Shown here one piece after another: positions 4,463 to 5,781 of a stretch of DNA of 5,781 nucleotides. Source of the DNA: Desulfobacterales bacterium (GTDB lineage: Bacteria; Desulfobacterota; Desulfobacteria; Desulfobacterales; UBA2174_A); assembly GCA_025454075.1 (NCBI GenBank), contig JALOPD010000240.1, positions 1-5,781 on the forward strand. Direction: 5' to 3'. Below the pieces are notes generated by a model. It did not search any database. It saw only the letters and a program-made list of their open reading frames with translations, and was not told where the DNA came from. Position numbers and translations under genes: made by a program. Numbering within the stretch: the first letter of the stretch is position 1; each line of letters opens with the position of its first letter.

Positions 4463-5781
4463 ATGAAAAAGCCGCTTTACGACAAAATGACGCCCTTGCT
4501 CCCCCTCATGGCGCACGACTACCGTGAGATCGGGCCGACCGAGGAGCTGATTTACCGCCTGGCCCTGGGCAACACCTTCAACGTCCGGGTGGTGGGGCTG
4601 GAATCCATCAAGCGTTTCCGCCGCGACAACCCGAACTGCGCCATCACCTTCAAGCCCAACCACCTCAGCGAAGCCGACTTCATCGTCCTCGGGGTGATTT
4701 TTCGGCGCAACGGCCTGCGCGTTCTGATGGAGGGCGGCAACAACCTGTTCATCGAAGAGATCGACCTTTTCCGGGACGTTTTCCCGGCGCTGATCCATCC
4801 TGAATTCCGACAGCTCGCCCAAGCCCACCAACTCACCATCGCCCAGTACCTCAGCCAGCGCGGGGCGTTCAAGGTCTTCCGCAACCCGGTGACCCTGAAA
4901 CAGACGGACGGTACGGAGATCAAGCTCGGCCGCAAGGAAATCCTCTCCCTCAGCCGGGCCTACCGTCAGCACTTGGTGGAGAGCAAGGAGATGTACTTGA
5001 CGTTTCCGGGGTTTTCCGCCGTCAGGTCCAGCCTGCTGGGTCTCTTGAAAATGGACGAAATCAAAACCGGGAGGACCTACACCGGCAAAATCGACGGCTT
5101 TCACCACCTGCCGTTTCAGATGGACATCGAGGCCGCGGTCGACGCCGGGGTGGACGTTTACATCGTCCCGGTCAGCCTGGCTTACGAACGCGTGCTGGAG
5201 GATGAGAACTTTCAGGAGCTGACCCGCATGCACGAGACCGGTGTGAGCCCTGAAAAGATCTACATCCACGACATGGGCTTCATCATCCGCCGGTTCTGCG
5301 AAGACAAGCGCAAGGTCCATCTCTCCTTCAAGTTCGGCGAGCCCCGCAAGATCGACGCCCGGTCGCTGCGGGGGGGGGACGTGCTCGGCACCAAGATCAA
5401 ATTCGCAGCCCACGCCGCGGCCAAGGAGACGTTCGAACGGGTCATGGAGATGCAGCCGGTCTTTCCCGCCAACATCTATTTTTCAGCGTTCGACGACCAG
5501 TTCAACCGCATCCCGACACGGGTGATGCGCGAGAAGATCGACGACATCCGCGACCACCTCCGGCATCTTGTGTGGGGCAAGCAGCGGCGGCGGATCGATC
5601 TGCACTATGTTCTGGGCTACAACCTCCAGATCATGTCCGCCGACGAAATCATCAACCGCACCTTTGAAGTCTTCGCCGCCCTGGAACGGCCCATCACCTC
5701 AATCGACGGCGACATGTTCGTCGTCCACAACCACGACGTCGCCATGCAATACCGCAACCACGTGGCGCACTTCTTCGAGTC
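4463..5781 (+). CDS. PlsB-like glycerolipid acyltransferase (glycerol-3-phosphate acyltransferase type), 3' end beyond window
   Basis: The frame is open from ATG 4463 to the right edge: 439 codons, no stop. GGCGAG at 4450-4455 is a plausible ribosome-binding site. The family transfers fatty acyl groups to glycerol-3-phosphate or its 1-acyl form at the inner membrane, the first steps of phospholipid synthesis. The acyltransferase domain lies at about residues 55-260. Block I is NHLSEADF with the catalytic H-x4-D pair His67 and Asp72. GGNNLFIEEID corresponds to the region before block II, and block II is GAFKVFRN (134-141). Block IV is VPVSLAYERV (235-244). Block III, normally like FPEGGRSRTG, is divergent: LTFPG at 179-183 and then GRTYTGKI at 203-210, with about 20 residues between. 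The C-terminal part resembles the helical tail of PlsB, ending near a QYRNHVAHFF segment like the usual YYANSIAH. It lacks the long N-terminal region of the 807-residue E. coli PlsB and has no clear membrane span. A run of nine G at 5370-5378 lies in the frame. Acyl donor and acceptor cannot be told from sequence. Confidence 0.85.
   Translation, partial: MKKPLYDKMTPLLPLMAHDYREIGPTEELIYRLALGNTFNVRVVGLESIKRFRRDNPNCAITFKPNHLSEADFIVLGVIFRRNGLRVLMEGGNNLFIEEIDLFRDVFPALIHPEFRQLAQAHQLTIAQYLSQRGAFKVFRNPVTLKQTDGTEIKLGRKEILSLSRAYRQHLVESKEMYLTFPGFSAVRSSLLGLLKMDEIKTGRTYTGKIDGFHHLPFQMDIEAAVDAGVDVYIVPVSLAYERVLEDENFQELTRMHETGVSPEKIYIHDMGFIIRRFCEDKRKVHLSFKFGEPRKIDARSLRGGDVLGTKIKFAAHAAAKETFERVMEMQPVFPANIYFSAFDDQFNRIPTRVMREKIDDIRDHLRHLVWGKQRRRIDLHYVLGYNLQIMSADEIINRTFEVFAALERPITSIDGDMFVVHNHDVAMQYRNHVAHFFE

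Noticed and set aside
4340..5413. Long minus-strand open frame opposite the PlsB-like gene
   Set aside because: The plus frame from 4463 carries the acyltransferase motifs. The antisense frame has a composition typical of a GC-rich shadow and no family resemblance.

Overview
The window is GC-rich and looks like chromosomal DNA from an anaerobic bacterium, most likely a sulfate-reducing or syntrophic member of the Desulfobacterota (former Deltaproteobacteria). That is an inference. It rests on the glutaconyl-CoA decarboxylase-type carboxyltransferase at the left edge, on the high GC content, and on the mix of single-gene units (periplasmic M23 peptidase, stand-alone HD-GYP protein, ModF-like ATPase, PlsB-like acyltransferase). 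No tRNA, rRNA, CRISPR array, insertion sequence or phage gene was seen.

Layout, left to right. (1) Positions 1-558, plus strand: the 3' end of a gcdA-like gene, closed by a strong intrinsic terminator with a 12-bp stem. (2) 679-1608, plus: an exported M23/LytM peptidoglycan endopeptidase, followed by a weaker GC hairpin with a T6 run. (3) A near-consensus sigma-70 promoter at 1634-1662 that drives a compact HD-GYP cyclic-di-GMP phosphodiesterase (1736-2383). (4) A second near-consensus promoter at 2401-2429, followed by a very small gene (2467-2574, TTG start, 35 residues) for a basic single-span membrane peptide of unknown function. (5) 2723-4231, minus: modF, a tandem ATP-binding-cassette protein. 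(6) A divergent intergenic region of about 230 bp. (7) 4463 to the right edge, plus: a PlsB-like glycerolipid acyltransferase that is still open at the window end.

The genes do not form an obvious pathway. Most appear to be separate transcription units with their own promoter or terminator. Themes are fermentative acyl-CoA decarboxylation, cell-wall remodelling, second-messenger turnover, a molybdate-linked ATPase and membrane lipid synthesis. The least ordinary items are the tiny membrane-peptide gene with complete expression signals and the acyltransferase whose third motif block departs from the textbook pattern. No undescribed multi-gene system could be supported here.
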